From NCBI GenBank assembly GCA_023248355.1, contig JAHFES010000005.1, positions 1 to 50,243 of the forward strand: a stretch of DNA of 50,243 nucleotides. The letters run 5' to 3'. This DNA is from Nitrospiraceae bacterium (GTDB lineage: Bacteria > Nitrospirota > Nitrospiria > Nitrospirales > Nitrospiraceae). The translations under genes and the position numbers were made by a program. The notes under the pieces are model-generated. The model did no database searches, had not been told where the DNA came from, and worked only from the letters and a program-made list of their open reading frames with translations. Below are positions 30,969-37,794 of the stretch, one piece after another. Numbering within the stretch: position 1 is the stretch's first letter; the number at the start of each line of letters is the position of its first letter.

Positions 30969-31723
30969 AACTCACCACAGATTTTTTTAAGTCACGCAAC
31001 GCTTGTGCCGAGTGGCTGATCTATTTCGAGGCCACATTTGGATTCGAGGCTGACTATCAGGTGGTGCTGGATCGGCTGGCGAAAGAGAACCGGGTATCCT
31101 TGGCACACTGGCTTTTGAAGACGGTGGGGCCAATCGATGAAACATTGGAATTGTCTGGCGATACCAAAATAGAGGGGCATCTATTTGTTGCAGGACATCT
31201 ACATTGTTCAGCAAATATTTCAGTGTCTCTCAGCATCGAGGCTGGGTCAGGCATCGAGGCTGGGTGGGGCATCAAGGCTGGTGAGGGCATCGAGGCTGGG
31301 TCAGGCATCGAGGCTGGGTCAGGCATCAAGGCTGGGTCAGGCATCGAGGCTGGGTCAGGCATCGAGGCTGGGTGGGGCATCGAGGCTGGTGAGGGCATCA
31401 AGGCTGGGTCAGGCATCGAGGCTGGGTCAGGCATCGAGGCTGGGTGGGGCATCGAGGCTGGTGAGGGCATCAAGGCTGGGTGGGGCATCAAGGCTGGTGA
31501 GGGCATCAAGGCTGGTGAGGGCATCAAGGCTGGTGAGGGCATCAAGGCTGGGTCAGGCATCGAGGCTGGGTCAGGCATCGAGGCTGGTGAGGATTTTGGC
31601 ATCTATTGTGGGCTCTCCGTGTGCCTGTCGATGAAAGCGAACTATGCAGTGCTGATCGCCAAGGATCGACCGAAGAATTTGCTGCTAGGAGAATATCGTC
31701 AACTATCAGGATGTAAACTATGA
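30965..31723 (+). CDS. hexapeptide-repeat protein
   Basis: The 252-residue protein has a unique N-terminus, then 20 repeats of xGI(E/K)AG (residues 90-208), and a C-terminal cap (GIYCGLSVCLSMKANYAV, then LLGEYRQL). The regular six-residue period fits a left-handed beta-helix solenoid. In the middle the repeats form a 24-residue super-unit (x-GIxAG with S,S,W,E in position 1). DNA identity between units is very high. The role is unknown. Confidence 0.75.
   Translation: MKLTTDFFKSRNACAEWLIYFEATFGFEADYQVVLDRLAKENRVSLAHWLLKTVGPIDETLELSGDTKIEGHLFVAGHLHCSANISVSLSIEAGSGIEAGWGIKAGEGIEAGSGIEAGSGIKAGSGIEAGSGIEAGWGIEAGEGIKAGSGIEAGSGIEAGWGIEAGEGIKAGWGIKAGEGIKAGEGIKAGEGIKAGSGIEAGSGIEAGEDFGIYCGLSVCLSMKANYAVLIAKDRPKNLLLGEYRQLSGCKL
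31232..31588 (+). repeat. 18-bp coding tandem repeat
   Basis: Twenty near-identical 18-bp units (GGCATCGAGGCTGGGTCA type) encode the hexapeptide solenoid. Larger 72-bp blocks of four units recur, showing block duplication. Confidence 0.9.
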
Positions 31724-31729
31724 AACATC

Positions 31730-31921
31730 ATGATATATAAACACCGAGACAAATGGATGCATTTTGATGAAGGCATCGAAGTGCTTCTGTGTTCGTTTTA
31801 CGCATCAGGCCAGGATGGAATTCATATTCCAGCGACCGTCCTCCTGCGTGCTCTTCAACGTACGGGGCTTCTACGTCAATGGGACCGGAAGCGACAGAGG
31901 TTGAGAAAGATCACACTATGA
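31730..31921 (+). CDS. small hypothetical protein
   Basis: The 63-residue protein begins MIYKHRDKWMHFDEGIEVLL and has a helical, basic C-terminus (RALQRTGLLRQWDRKRQR). It overlaps the RusA gene by ATGA. Its ribosome site is weak, so it is probably translated by coupling. No family is recognised. Confidence 0.55.
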   Translation: MIYKHRDKWMHFDEGIEVLLCSFYASGQDGIHIPATVLLRALQRTGLLRQWDRKRQRLRKITL

Positions 31922-32412
31922 CCCAAACCGTATACATCACCGGCACGCTCCCTGGACTGAATGAGATCATTGCCGCATCCAAGGTCAGACGTGGAACCTG
32001 GTCAAAATACCTAGATATGAAAGGTGATTATGGTGCGATCTGCCGTGATGCAATTCTACAAGCAAAGCTAAATACCGTAGGTAATCCAGTCCGTATCACC
32101 TGTGTCTGGTATGAAAAGAACAAACGACGTGATCCCGACAATATCCGCACGGGATTCAAGTTCATCGGAGATGCGCTGGTACAAATGGGAATCCTCGCCA
32201 ATGATGGCTGGGCACAAATCCTGTCAATTGAAGATCGCTTTGTGGTGGATCGGGCGTTTCGGGGGGTGGTGGTGACGATGACGGAGACGGACGCCGGATT
32301 GTCGTGTCCACGAAAACGCCCGGTCTATTCGATTGGGAAACGAGTGACAATATTGCGTGGGAGCTGTGGCATGGCCAATGGGCCGGCCCGCTCCTCCCAC
32401 CAGAGGCCTTGA
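31918..32412 (+). CDS. RusA-like Holliday-junction resolvase
   Basis: The 164-residue protein shows the RusA motifs: D72-P-D74-N, G84-D85, and N95-D96, with the usual catalytic aspartates. RusA resolves junctions made by recombination or replication. Family members normally end near residue 125. Here the last 40 residues (after VVVTMTETDAG) are Arg/Ser/Pro-rich and overlap another frame that looks more protein-like, so the tail is probably a read-over into the next gene. ATGA overlap with the previous gene. Confidence 0.8.
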   Translation: MTQTVYITGTLPGLNEIIAASKVRRGTWSKYLDMKGDYGAICRDAILQAKLNTVGNPVRITCVWYEKNKRRDPDNIRTGFKFIGDALVQMGILANDGWAQILSIEDRFVVDRAFRGVVVTMTETDAGLSCPRKRPVYSIGKRVTILRGSCGMANGPARSSHQRP

Positions 32413-32660
32413 TGGCAGAACCTGAGTATGACGATCTATTTCCCGTTTCGTACTACCAAAGCAACGTTGCACAGTTTTTGCTGGATCGACACAACGATCT
32501 GATTGCCACATTTGACTGCGTGCGGGATAGGGCTGAGTGTGAACGTGTTGTCGAAGCGTGTAACCAATTCTCGGCTCTCCGTGTCGAGGTTGAAACCCTG
32601 CGACAGGAAATAGATAAGTTGAAGTCGGCCTTGGCTGAAGGCGGCCTTGGCTGTGTGTGA
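32304..32660 (+). CDS. hypothetical protein overlapping RusA
   Basis: The 118-residue frame starts at GTG 32304; the first 36 residues (MSTKTPGLFDWETSDNIAWE...) look like real protein and overlap the RusA tail by 109 bases. ATG 32412, in a TGATG overlap, is a second possible start. The C-terminal half has a coiled coil (VEVETLRQEIDKLKSALAE). The start cannot be fixed from sequence. Confidence 0.6.
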   Translation: MSTKTPGLFDWETSDNIAWELWHGQWAGPLLPPEALMAEPEYDDLFPVSYYQSNVAQFLLDRHNDLIATFDCVRDRAECERVVEACNQFSALRVEVETLRQEIDKLKSALAEGGLGCV

Positions 32661-32693
32661 TCACGCGATCAGCACGACAAGGACGGAGGAGCT

Positions 32694-33011
32694 ATGACCG
32701 AAGCACACGCGCTCGCGCTCTTAACCGCATCGGGCTTTCTGTGTGACCCTGATGAGGACGATCCAGACGCCGCCCACACACTACGCATGAACGATGTGTG
32801 GGCATGGGGAACCGCAGACGCCGAGTACATCCCCGACGACGCCTTGCCACACGTGGCCGATCTCTTTCTCTGGTACGGCTGGTGCGGCATCCTCTATTGG
32901 GTCAGTGAGCAACGCGGGCAGATGCGGTCTGAGTGTGACAACGTCAACCGCTGTATTGACTTTGTGCGAACAGAAGAACAGTTGAAGCGGGAACGTCATT
33001 CGGAGGATTGA
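32694..33011 (+). CDS. acidic hypothetical protein
   Basis: The 105-residue protein has a GGAGGAG ribosome site. The middle (WGTADAEYIPDDALPHVAD, then LFLWYGWCGILYW) is aromatic and acidic. The C-terminus is a charged helix. No family is recognised. Confidence 0.68.
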   Translation: MTEAHALALLTASGFLCDPDEDDPDAAHTLRMNDVWAWGTADAEYIPDDALPHVADLFLWYGWCGILYWVSEQRGQMRSECDNVNRCIDFVRTEEQLKRERHSED

Positions 33012-33016
33012 CGAAG

Positions 33017-33169
33017 ATGATGCCCATTTCCGACGACCTCAGCCTGAAGATCGCCGCCTATAATCTCACGGCCTATCTGCAATTCACGCCGGTCGCCGAC
33101 TGGGACATCGAGCAGATCCAGGCGGCGCTGGCGGCGATTGCGCGAGGGGGAGACTCAACTGGTGGCTGA
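33017..33169 (+). CDS. small helical protein
   Basis: The 50-residue frame (MMPISDDLSLKIAAYNLTAY) is helical with hydrophobic residues at regular spacing. GGAGG lies about 11 bases upstream. It ends 16 bases before the methyltransferase start. Function is unknown. Confidence 0.55.
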   Translation: MMPISDDLSLKIAAYNLTAYLQFTPVADWDIEQIQAALAAIARGGDSTGG

Positions 33170-33185
33170 TGGGGATGAAATAACG

Positions 33186-33871
33186 ATGACACAACAAAAC
33201 GAGTGGCTATCACTGCCGGATGGCGTGCGACCCTATTACGAAGAGCCTGGCATTGTCATATTTCATGGGGATTGCCGCGAGATTCTGCCGCATTTACCGA
33301 AGGCGGATCTGACCCTGACTGATCCACCTTTCGGCATTAACCATGCTTCTGGGCATGGAGCCTCATGGCAAAACACAGTCATTCAAAACGACCATTCCGT
33401 AGAAGCCAGGGATGCAATCTTAGATTATTTAAGGGACTTGCCTGCCATAGTATTCGGAAGCTGGAAAGCTCCACGACCAGCCCACACTCGGCAAGTATTG
33501 ATCTTTGATAAAGGCCCAGCGTTCGGGATGGGGGACCTGTCGTTCCCGTGGAAGAATAGCTTTGAGGAAATTTATATCATTGGCGATGGATTCGCAGCAG
33601 ATAGGCGAGACGAGGGTGTTATCCGTGGGCACTTTACGGCGTTCTCTGAAGCTGCAGGAAGAGTCCACCCTAATGAAAAGCCGGTAAGCCTGCTGCAATA
33701 CCTGATGTCTCGCCACCCAGGCGAAACCATCCTGGATCCATTCATGGGCAGCGGGCAACACTTCGTGCTGCAAAGGATCTAGGCCGCAAATGTATCGGTA
33801 TCGAGATAGAATTGAAATACTGTGAAATCGCCGTCCGTCGGCTTCAGCAGGAGGTATTGGAGTTGACGTAG
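33186..33871 (+). pseudogene. beta-class DNA methyltransferase broken by a frameshift
   Basis: The protein has motif IV DPPF (residues 46-49) before motif I LDPFMGSG (183-190), the beta-group order of N6-adenine or N4-cytosine methyltransferases. The expected continuation after GSG is in another frame: the bases GGGCAACACTT lack one base, and the next frame gives TLRAAKDLGRKCIGIEIE and so on to TAG 33871. In the base frame it stops at 33782. The loss of one base after 33755 removes the last part of the SAM-binding domain. It may be a real mutation, a sequencing error or a frameshift that is recoded. Confidence 0.8.
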
Positions 33872-33911
33872 AAACGACTTCGCGCATTACGTGAAAATAG
33901 CCAACTCTTTT

Positions 33912-34078
33912 ATGATAGTGAAGCCACAGCCGGATAAAAGTGTGGGCGGCGAGCCGTACTGGTCCATCGGAGGCTTTCGGCTACGGGCGTCGGCGACGAA
34001 TCCGCTCCGCTGTCCGTATGGCACAGTAGGGGATCGGCTCTGGGTACGAGAGACGCATTATCGGCATGGCCGCTGGGT
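33912..34078 (+). pseudogene. ASCH-like gene fragment truncated at the CRISPR array
   Basis: The stretch encodes VKPQPDKSVGGEPYW, LRCPYGTVGDRLWVRETH and YRHGRWV, segments typical of a phage ASCH-domain family (usual text: VVKPQP..., CPYG..GDRLWVRE). The usual N-terminal region is missing and the sequence ends where the first CRISPR repeat begins, so at least the C-terminal half is gone. The frame runs on into the repeat as nonsense. Confidence 0.6.
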
Positions 34079-34189
34079 GTTTCAATCCTTGTTTTGGTGG
34101 AACTCCCTTTCAGACCCTCCTTTCTCTTTCTGAATGTGGCTACGCGATCTGGTTTCAATCCTTGTTTTGGTGGAACTCCCTTTCAGACC
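34079..34189 (-). CRISPR. two-repeat, one-spacer mini-CRISPR array
   Basis: Two identical 38-bp repeats (34079-34116 and 34152-34189) flank a 35-base unique spacer (34117-34151). Read on the minus strand the repeat starts GGTCTGAAAGGGAG and ends AACAAGGATTGAAAC. The final ATTGAAAC is the classic crRNA 5' handle of many type I and type III repeats. The length, perfect identity and spacing are what a CRISPR array has. There are no cas genes in the window. The array sits at the broken end of an ASCH-like gene, after the frameshifted methyltransferase. Frames through the repeats encode the STKTRIET string that CRISPR repeats often yield as false proteins. Confidence 0.85.
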
Positions 34190-34218
34190 TTGACAGATGA
34201 AGCGATCTCGCGTAGTCT
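34190..34218 (+). promoter_or_regulatory. possible promoter directly after the array
   Basis: TTGACA (34190-34195) adjoins the last repeat base and is followed after 17 bases by TAGTCT (34213-34218), a weak -10. Transcription would start near 34225 and run to the terminator at 34343. Confidence 0.45.
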
Positions 34219-34224
34219 TGCACC

Positions 34225-34343
34225 AACAACTATCACGCTTGGAATCAGCAAGCGGCAGGTGTTTCTGGTTCCATCGTAAGATGGCGCCTGAACACAAAGG
34301 GCGCTCCTGGTGCTGATTCCACCGGATAGCGCCCTTTCTTTTT
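34225..34343 (+). ncRNA. candidate structured RNA beside the array
   Basis: About 120 bases without a convincing gene lie between a possible promoter and a strong terminator. A perfect 6-bp hairpin (CGCTTG/CAAGCG, 34236-34254) and a 5-bp hairpin with GTAA tetraloop (CCATC/GATGG, 34271-34284) precede the terminator stem. The stretch may instead be remnant ASCH-gene DNA. No repeat-matching anti-repeat is seen, so it is not an obvious tracrRNA. Confidence 0.4.
34296..34343 (+). terminator. intrinsic terminator in the early region
   Basis: AAAGGGCGCT (34296-34305) pairs perfectly with AGCGCCCTTT (34328-34337), with an inner GGTG/CACC, and TTTCTTTTT follows. It would end the early transcript before the replication genes unless antiterminated. 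Confidence 0.85.
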
Positions 34344-34377
34344 GGGAACAGAACGGTATGAAGGAGGGTAGACGGCT

Positions 34378-35184
34378 ATGTATCGGACAATCTGTACAGA
34401 GTTATGGACTGATCCCAAAGTTAAAGCCCTATCCACTGACGGGAAATGCCTATTTATCTACCTCATTACAAACCCGCATACGCATATGTCGGGCATCTAC
34501 TATTGTCCCGCCTCGTTCATGGCGGAAGAATTGAAGCTATCAGTCAAGCGCATAAATACCCTATTAGATACCCTATCGATAGGGGATCTAGCGTGGTTTG
34601 ACAAGACAACCTCGACCGTCTTCGTTGTCAATATGTTTGCATATCAAGGCAAGGGGGCAAAAAACTATGCGTGCGCAGCTTCACATCTCGCAACCCTACA
34701 CGCTTCCTCACTAATTCGACGATTCATCGATCAATATCCAGACGTTTCTTCATACGGTATCGATACCCTATCGATAGGGGATACGGTTTTGACTGTTCCT
34801 GTTCCTGTTCCTGTTCCTGTTCCTGATTCTGATTCTGATTCTGAAGATGGGGAGTCTGAGGGGAAGATGATCGCATGGATTGTTGGACAGTGGGGGATGA
34901 TTTCAGGTGTGAAGCCGGTCAGGAAGGTAGGGAAGGATTTGCGAAAGCGTCTCAGGACATCTCTACAGGTGCATACTGAGCGGGACTGGTGGGTCAATAT
35001 GTTTGCCCGCGTGGGTCAATCTGACTTTTTGTGCGGACGAGCGAATACGTTTGCGGCATCATTGGACTGGATTCTCGGTCCGAAGAATTTCGAGAAATTT
35101 GAAGCAGGCAACTACGATAACCGGCAAGGCGGCGTGAGCCGCATGATGCAAAACTTTGTCGCACGAGGGGAGGAGATGGCATGA
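34378..35184 (+). CDS. replication initiator/replisome organiser-like protein
   Basis: The 268-residue protein begins MYRTICTELWTDPKVKALST with LFIYLITNPH, FMAEELKLSVKR, a winged-helix-like start typical of phage replisome organisers. A linker of VP repeats then DS repeats (about residues 140-157) leads to a C-terminal helical domain (MIAWIVGQWG, LRKRLRTSLQVH, WILGPKNFEKF) that resembles DnaD-type or helicase-loading regions. It carries candidate origin repeats in its coding sequence, as lambda O does. The gene follows a terminator and is coupled to the next by ATGA. Confidence 0.75.
   Translation: MYRTICTELWTDPKVKALSTDGKCLFIYLITNPHTHMSGIYYCPASFMAEELKLSVKRINTLLDTLSIGDLAWFDKTTSTVFVVNMFAYQGKGAKNYACAASHLATLHASSLIRRFIDQYPDVSSYGIDTLSIGDTVLTVPVPVPVPVPDSDSDSEDGESEGKMIAWIVGQWGMISGVKPVRKVGKDLRKRLRTSLQVHTERDWWVNMFARVGQSDFLCGRANTFAASLDWILGPKNFEKFEAGNYDNRQGGVSRMMQNFVARGEEMA
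34558..34842. other. candidate replication origin inside the initiator gene
   Basis: Two identical 21-bp copies (34567-34587 and 34762-34782), both containing the perfect 14-bp palindrome CCCTATCGATAGGG, lie 195 bp apart. An extra ACCCTAT half-site precedes the first at 34558. A simple-sequence tract of five GTTCCT and three GATTCT units (34795-34842) follows. Dyad iterons within the initiator gene are typical of lambdoid origins. The role is inferred. Confidence 0.5.
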
Positions 35185-35783
35185 CACGCAAGGAATACAT
35201 TAAGGGCTGGCTGTTGTTGGTGGCGCAACCGTGGGGCACGCGCTATGCCGGAGATACCGAGATCGCCACGGTTCAGGCTGAATTTTACTTTACCCAGTTC
35301 AGCGGGTTTCCGGTGCAGGCCTGGTGGCAGGCGTGTGAACGATTTGCTAGTGCTGAGCATTGGCCCACGGTGGACGAAATCCGCAAGGCGCTGGATGGGA
35401 CGGCCGGCCGGCCAGGGGTCGAAGAAGCCTGGTCACTGATCCAGCAGGTGATGGGCAACGAACAGGCGTCGATCGTCTGGACCGACGAGATGCGTGAGGC
35501 GTATGGCGTGGCTGCTCCACTCGCCGACGATCTCATTGCCGCACGGATGGCGTTTAAGGAAAAGTATACAGCCTTACTCGCACAATCCCGTACCACACGG
35601 CTTCCAGTGAAGTGGTGTGTCAGCCTGGGGTACGACAAAAACCAACGGGCTGAGGCCGTGCAAGAGGCGGCGAGGCGGAATCTGATTAGCCAAGAATATG
35701 CTACGACGCTCCTCCCGCCCAGTGAGGCCGACGCCTTGGCATTGGTGGCGCACGTCGCCCCGAACTTGGTTAGCAAACAGTGA
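35181..35783 (+). CDS. helicase-loader-like protein
   Basis: The 200-residue protein starts in an ATGA overlap with the initiator-like gene. Its N-terminal 70 residues (KEYIKGWLLLVAQPWGTRYA, VQAEFYFTQFSGFP, WPTVDEIRKALDG) have the layout of G39P-type helicase loaders: helix, Tyr/Trp-rich turn, then a motif with TVDEI. The rest is helical. It would load the host replicative helicase with the initiator. The assignment rests on layout and position. Confidence 0.6.
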   Translation: MTRKEYIKGWLLLVAQPWGTRYAGDTEIATVQAEFYFTQFSGFPVQAWWQACERFASAEHWPTVDEIRKALDGTAGRPGVEEAWSLIQQVMGNEQASIVWTDEMREAYGVAAPLADDLIAARMAFKEKYTALLAQSRTTRLPVKWCVSLGYDKNQRAEAVQEAARRNLISQEYATTLLPPSEADALALVAHVAPNLVSKQ

Positions 35784-35897
35784 CATCATCGAGGAATACC
35801 CGCCATTCTAACAGAATGAGCGCAGGTTGAACGATAGCCAGATAAACGATCCACTCCTAGGCACCTCCTAGAAGATTGAACCTGAGCCAATTATGAG

Positions 35898-35915
35898 CGA
35901 TCTAGGCCTATATCG
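35898..35915. promoter_or_regulatory. imperfect palindrome upstream of a small gene
   Basis: CGATcTAGGCCTAtATCG is symmetric at 16 of 18 positions and lies 16 bases before the ATG at 35931. It could be an operator. A 13-codon frame also spans it; no promoter is clear in the 147-bp gap. Confidence 0.4.
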
Positions 35916-35930
35916 AAAAGGATACACAGT

Positions 35931-36167
35931 ATGACCCGCGATGAATTCGGCCTTGATCTCTACGAGACCATCAGGATCGTCGGTGGCCTCCTGGCAATTC
36001 AGGATCACATGAACGTGGCGGTGTATCGCGGGGAGGGAGATCTTATGCCAGTACTGAAACAACGGCGGGAAACACTCCGCACGGAGCTGATTCCGCTCAT
36101 GGGCCGCCTGTCGCCAGGGGATGTGGCGATGGTCACTGACTCCTATCCCATGGTGGCGACGTTATAA
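35931..36167 (+). CDS. helical hypothetical protein
   Basis: The 78-residue protein (MTRDEFGLDLYETIRIVGGL) is wholly helical with alternating hydrophobics. AAAGGA lies upstream. No family is recognised. Confidence 0.65.
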   Translation: MTRDEFGLDLYETIRIVGGLLAIQDHMNVAVYRGEGDLMPVLKQRRETLRTELIPLMGRLSPGDVAMVTDSYPMVATL

Positions 36168-36283
36168 CCATCACGCCACGTCAAGGCCAGGTGGAAAGCC
36201 TACGACCAGAAGAACCCCAGGTGCAGAGTGCATGACCACGCCACGCCTGGGATTCTGGCAATCTCGCGCAAAGGAGGGACGCC

Positions 36284-36583
36284 ATGACGGACCGAGGCAC
36301 GTTTGGACCGGCCTATGACGCCACGTATGATCAACAACGGGTGTCTGACCAACACGCACGGATTCGTGAATTCATGGGCAACGGGCACTGGTATACCCTT
36401 GCAGAAATCAGCGGCTTTCTTGGATACCCAGAAGCCAGCGTGTCCGCACAACTCCGGCATTTACGAAAACCAAAGTTTGGCGGCTGGCTGGTGGAAAAAC
36501 GACGACGGGTTCCGAACTGTGGCACATGGGAATATCGTGTGCTCAGTCCTGTTCCGAATGGGCAATGCTGCTTGGCGATTTAA
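36284..36583 (+). CDS. winged-helix-like phage protein
   Basis: The 99-residue protein matches a common phage family with a winged helix (YTLAEISGFLGYPEASVSAQ then LRHLRKPKFGGWLVEKRRR). The pattern fits DNA binding. A strong AAAGGAGGG site precedes it. It may be a regulator of late or replication genes. Confidence 0.75.
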   Translation: MTDRGTFGPAYDATYDQQRVSDQHARIREFMGNGHWYTLAEISGFLGYPEASVSAQLRHLRKPKFGGWLVEKRRRVPNCGTWEYRVLSPVPNGQCCLAI

Positions 36584-36601
36584 CGAACTACGGAGGCACG
36601 T

Positions 36602-36943
36602 ATGCGTACAACTCTAGTTCTATCCACCCTCGTCCTCGTCCTGCTCCTGAGTCTCTGTCTCGCCCAGGCTCAGACGGTGTGTGCGCCTGTCGGACAGGCG
36701 ACGTATTGCTTCGGACCTGACGACTCCACGATTGTGGTGATGCCTCAGAGTCCACGGCAGGGAGTCATTCAGGATCAACAGGGACAGTTCAGGCCGTACA
36801 TGATCCAGCCGACTCCGCTTGCACCGGCGGGAATTCAGTCGCTTGACCTGTTGGAACCCTTGGCCCCGTTGCCGTCACTTGGACTTTCAGCCCCTATGCC
36901 GATGACGGTGCAACCATTTGGGCCGATGATCTTGGGAGAATAA
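36602..36943 (+). CDS. exported proline-rich protein
   Basis: The 113-residue protein has a clear signal peptide (MRTTLVLSTLVLVLLLSLCL, cleavage near AQA), two cysteines in TVCAPVGQATYCFG, and a Pro/Leu-rich tail. ACGGAGG lies upstream. Small exported proteins like this may act in the periplasm on superinfecting phage. Function is unknown. Confidence 0.75.
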   Translation: MRTTLVLSTLVLVLLLSLCLAQAQTVCAPVGQATYCFGPDDSTIVVMPQSPRQGVIQDQQGQFRPYMIQPTPLAPAGIQSLDLLEPLAPLPSLGLSAPMPMTVQPFGPMILGE

Positions 36944-36967
36944 GGAACATGACGAACGGAGATTGAG

Positions 36968-37159
36968 ATGGCGCAGTACAGAAAAAAGCCGGTTGTGGTT
37001 GAGGCGTGTCAGTGGTTCAAAAACGGGGACCATCCCGATGACTATGCTGATCGAGGCCAACCTGCTATGCAGGAAAGCGAGGGAATGGTGGTCCGTTATT
37101 TCTGTCTCCCTGGAAGCAGGGTAAAGGCATGCCGCGAATCGTGGAGGCATGGATCATGA
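36968..37159 (+). CDS. truncated KYRKKPVVVEA-type phage protein
   Basis: The 63-residue protein begins AQYRKKPVVVEACQWFKNGD, the start of a common phage family whose full-length members also have a C-terminal PGDW(I/V) region. Here the frame ends after CLPGSRVKACRESWRHG, so the conserved C-terminal half is missing. It may be a remnant or a shortened paralogue. It overlaps the next gene by ATGA. Confidence 0.65.
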   Translation: MAQYRKKPVVVEACQWFKNGDHPDDYADRGQPAMQESEGMVVRYFCLPGSRVKACRESWRHGS

Positions 37160-37530
37160 AGTACAAAGGCAAAGCATTCTCCGTGTCCATCTTAATCATC
37201 ACCTCGATTGCCTTATTTGCAATGGCAGCTGTCTATGGTCTCGACCGAAAATTTGCCCCTAAATTTGCCCCTCCCTTATTCACGGATTACTATATCATCA
37301 GTCCAGGTATCGCTGGAGGAGGCATTCCGATCACTGACTATCCTCTTGCAGCCGACTTCATTGAGCGCAGCGGATGTCTTCGGCAAGACCGCTATTTTGG
37401 TTCCGCTGAAATGAATTGCGTCCTTGAAAAAATTGGCGTTCACGAGCGTGTCGCTCCCAATACTGAATCCAGGCCAGCCCTAGAAAAACTAGAATTGTTA
37501 TTACGTAGCCATCATGCAAAGATGAGATAA
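37156..37530 (+). CDS. single-pass membrane protein
   Basis: The 124-residue protein starts at ATG 37156 with GGAGG upstream. It has one N-terminal transmembrane helix (ILIITSIALFAMAAVYGL) and a soluble domain with two cysteines (GCLRQDRYFG and NCVLEK). The topology suggests a periplasmic domain. No family is recognised. Confidence 0.68.
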   Translation: MKYKGKAFSVSILIITSIALFAMAAVYGLDRKFAPKFAPPLFTDYYIISPGIAGGGIPITDYPLAADFIERSGCLRQDRYFGSAEMNCVLEKIGVHERVAPNTESRPALEKLELLLRSHHAKMR

Positions 37531-37545
37531 GAAACGGAACCTACA

Positions 37546-37788
37546 ATGAAGATGCTGAAGATGCTGGGCCTACCGGGACATGGACGTTGGCGGTTGCCGG
37601 GACGTGGGAAACGGTTACTATGTGCTATGCGGCGAGACGGATTTGTTAGCGTAAGGACATACTTTAGATTTCATAAACCTGGTAAGCAGTGCCGCTACTG
37701 CGGCTCGATAAAATGTCTCGATGGTCAAATTGGTAGAGTCGAGGGGTTCCGATTCGTGGAGTCCGACATCGCTACAGACAAAGACTAA
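37546..37788 (+). CDS. small basic zinc-finger-like protein
   Basis: The 80-residue protein is basic and has CRYCG and IKC close together (CRYCGSIKC), a partial metal-site pattern. It ends at 37788, six bases before the stop of the convergent giant gene. The ribosome site (GAAACGGAA) is weak. Function is unknown. Confidence 0.6.
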   Translation: MKMLKMLGLPGHGRWRLPGRGKRLLCAMRRDGFVSVRTYFRFHKPGKQCRYCGSIKCLDGQIGRVEGFRFVESDIATDKD

Positions 37789-37794
37789 ACCGTA

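Noticed and set aside
33910-34297. Minus-strand frames through the CRISPR array
   Set aside because: They encode the STKTRIET string created by CRISPR repeats and lack start signals.
36121-36318. Small frames in the 120-bp gap before the winged-helix gene
   Set aside because: Starts and ribosome sites are poor and the longer frame is out of phase with the coding sequence on both sides.
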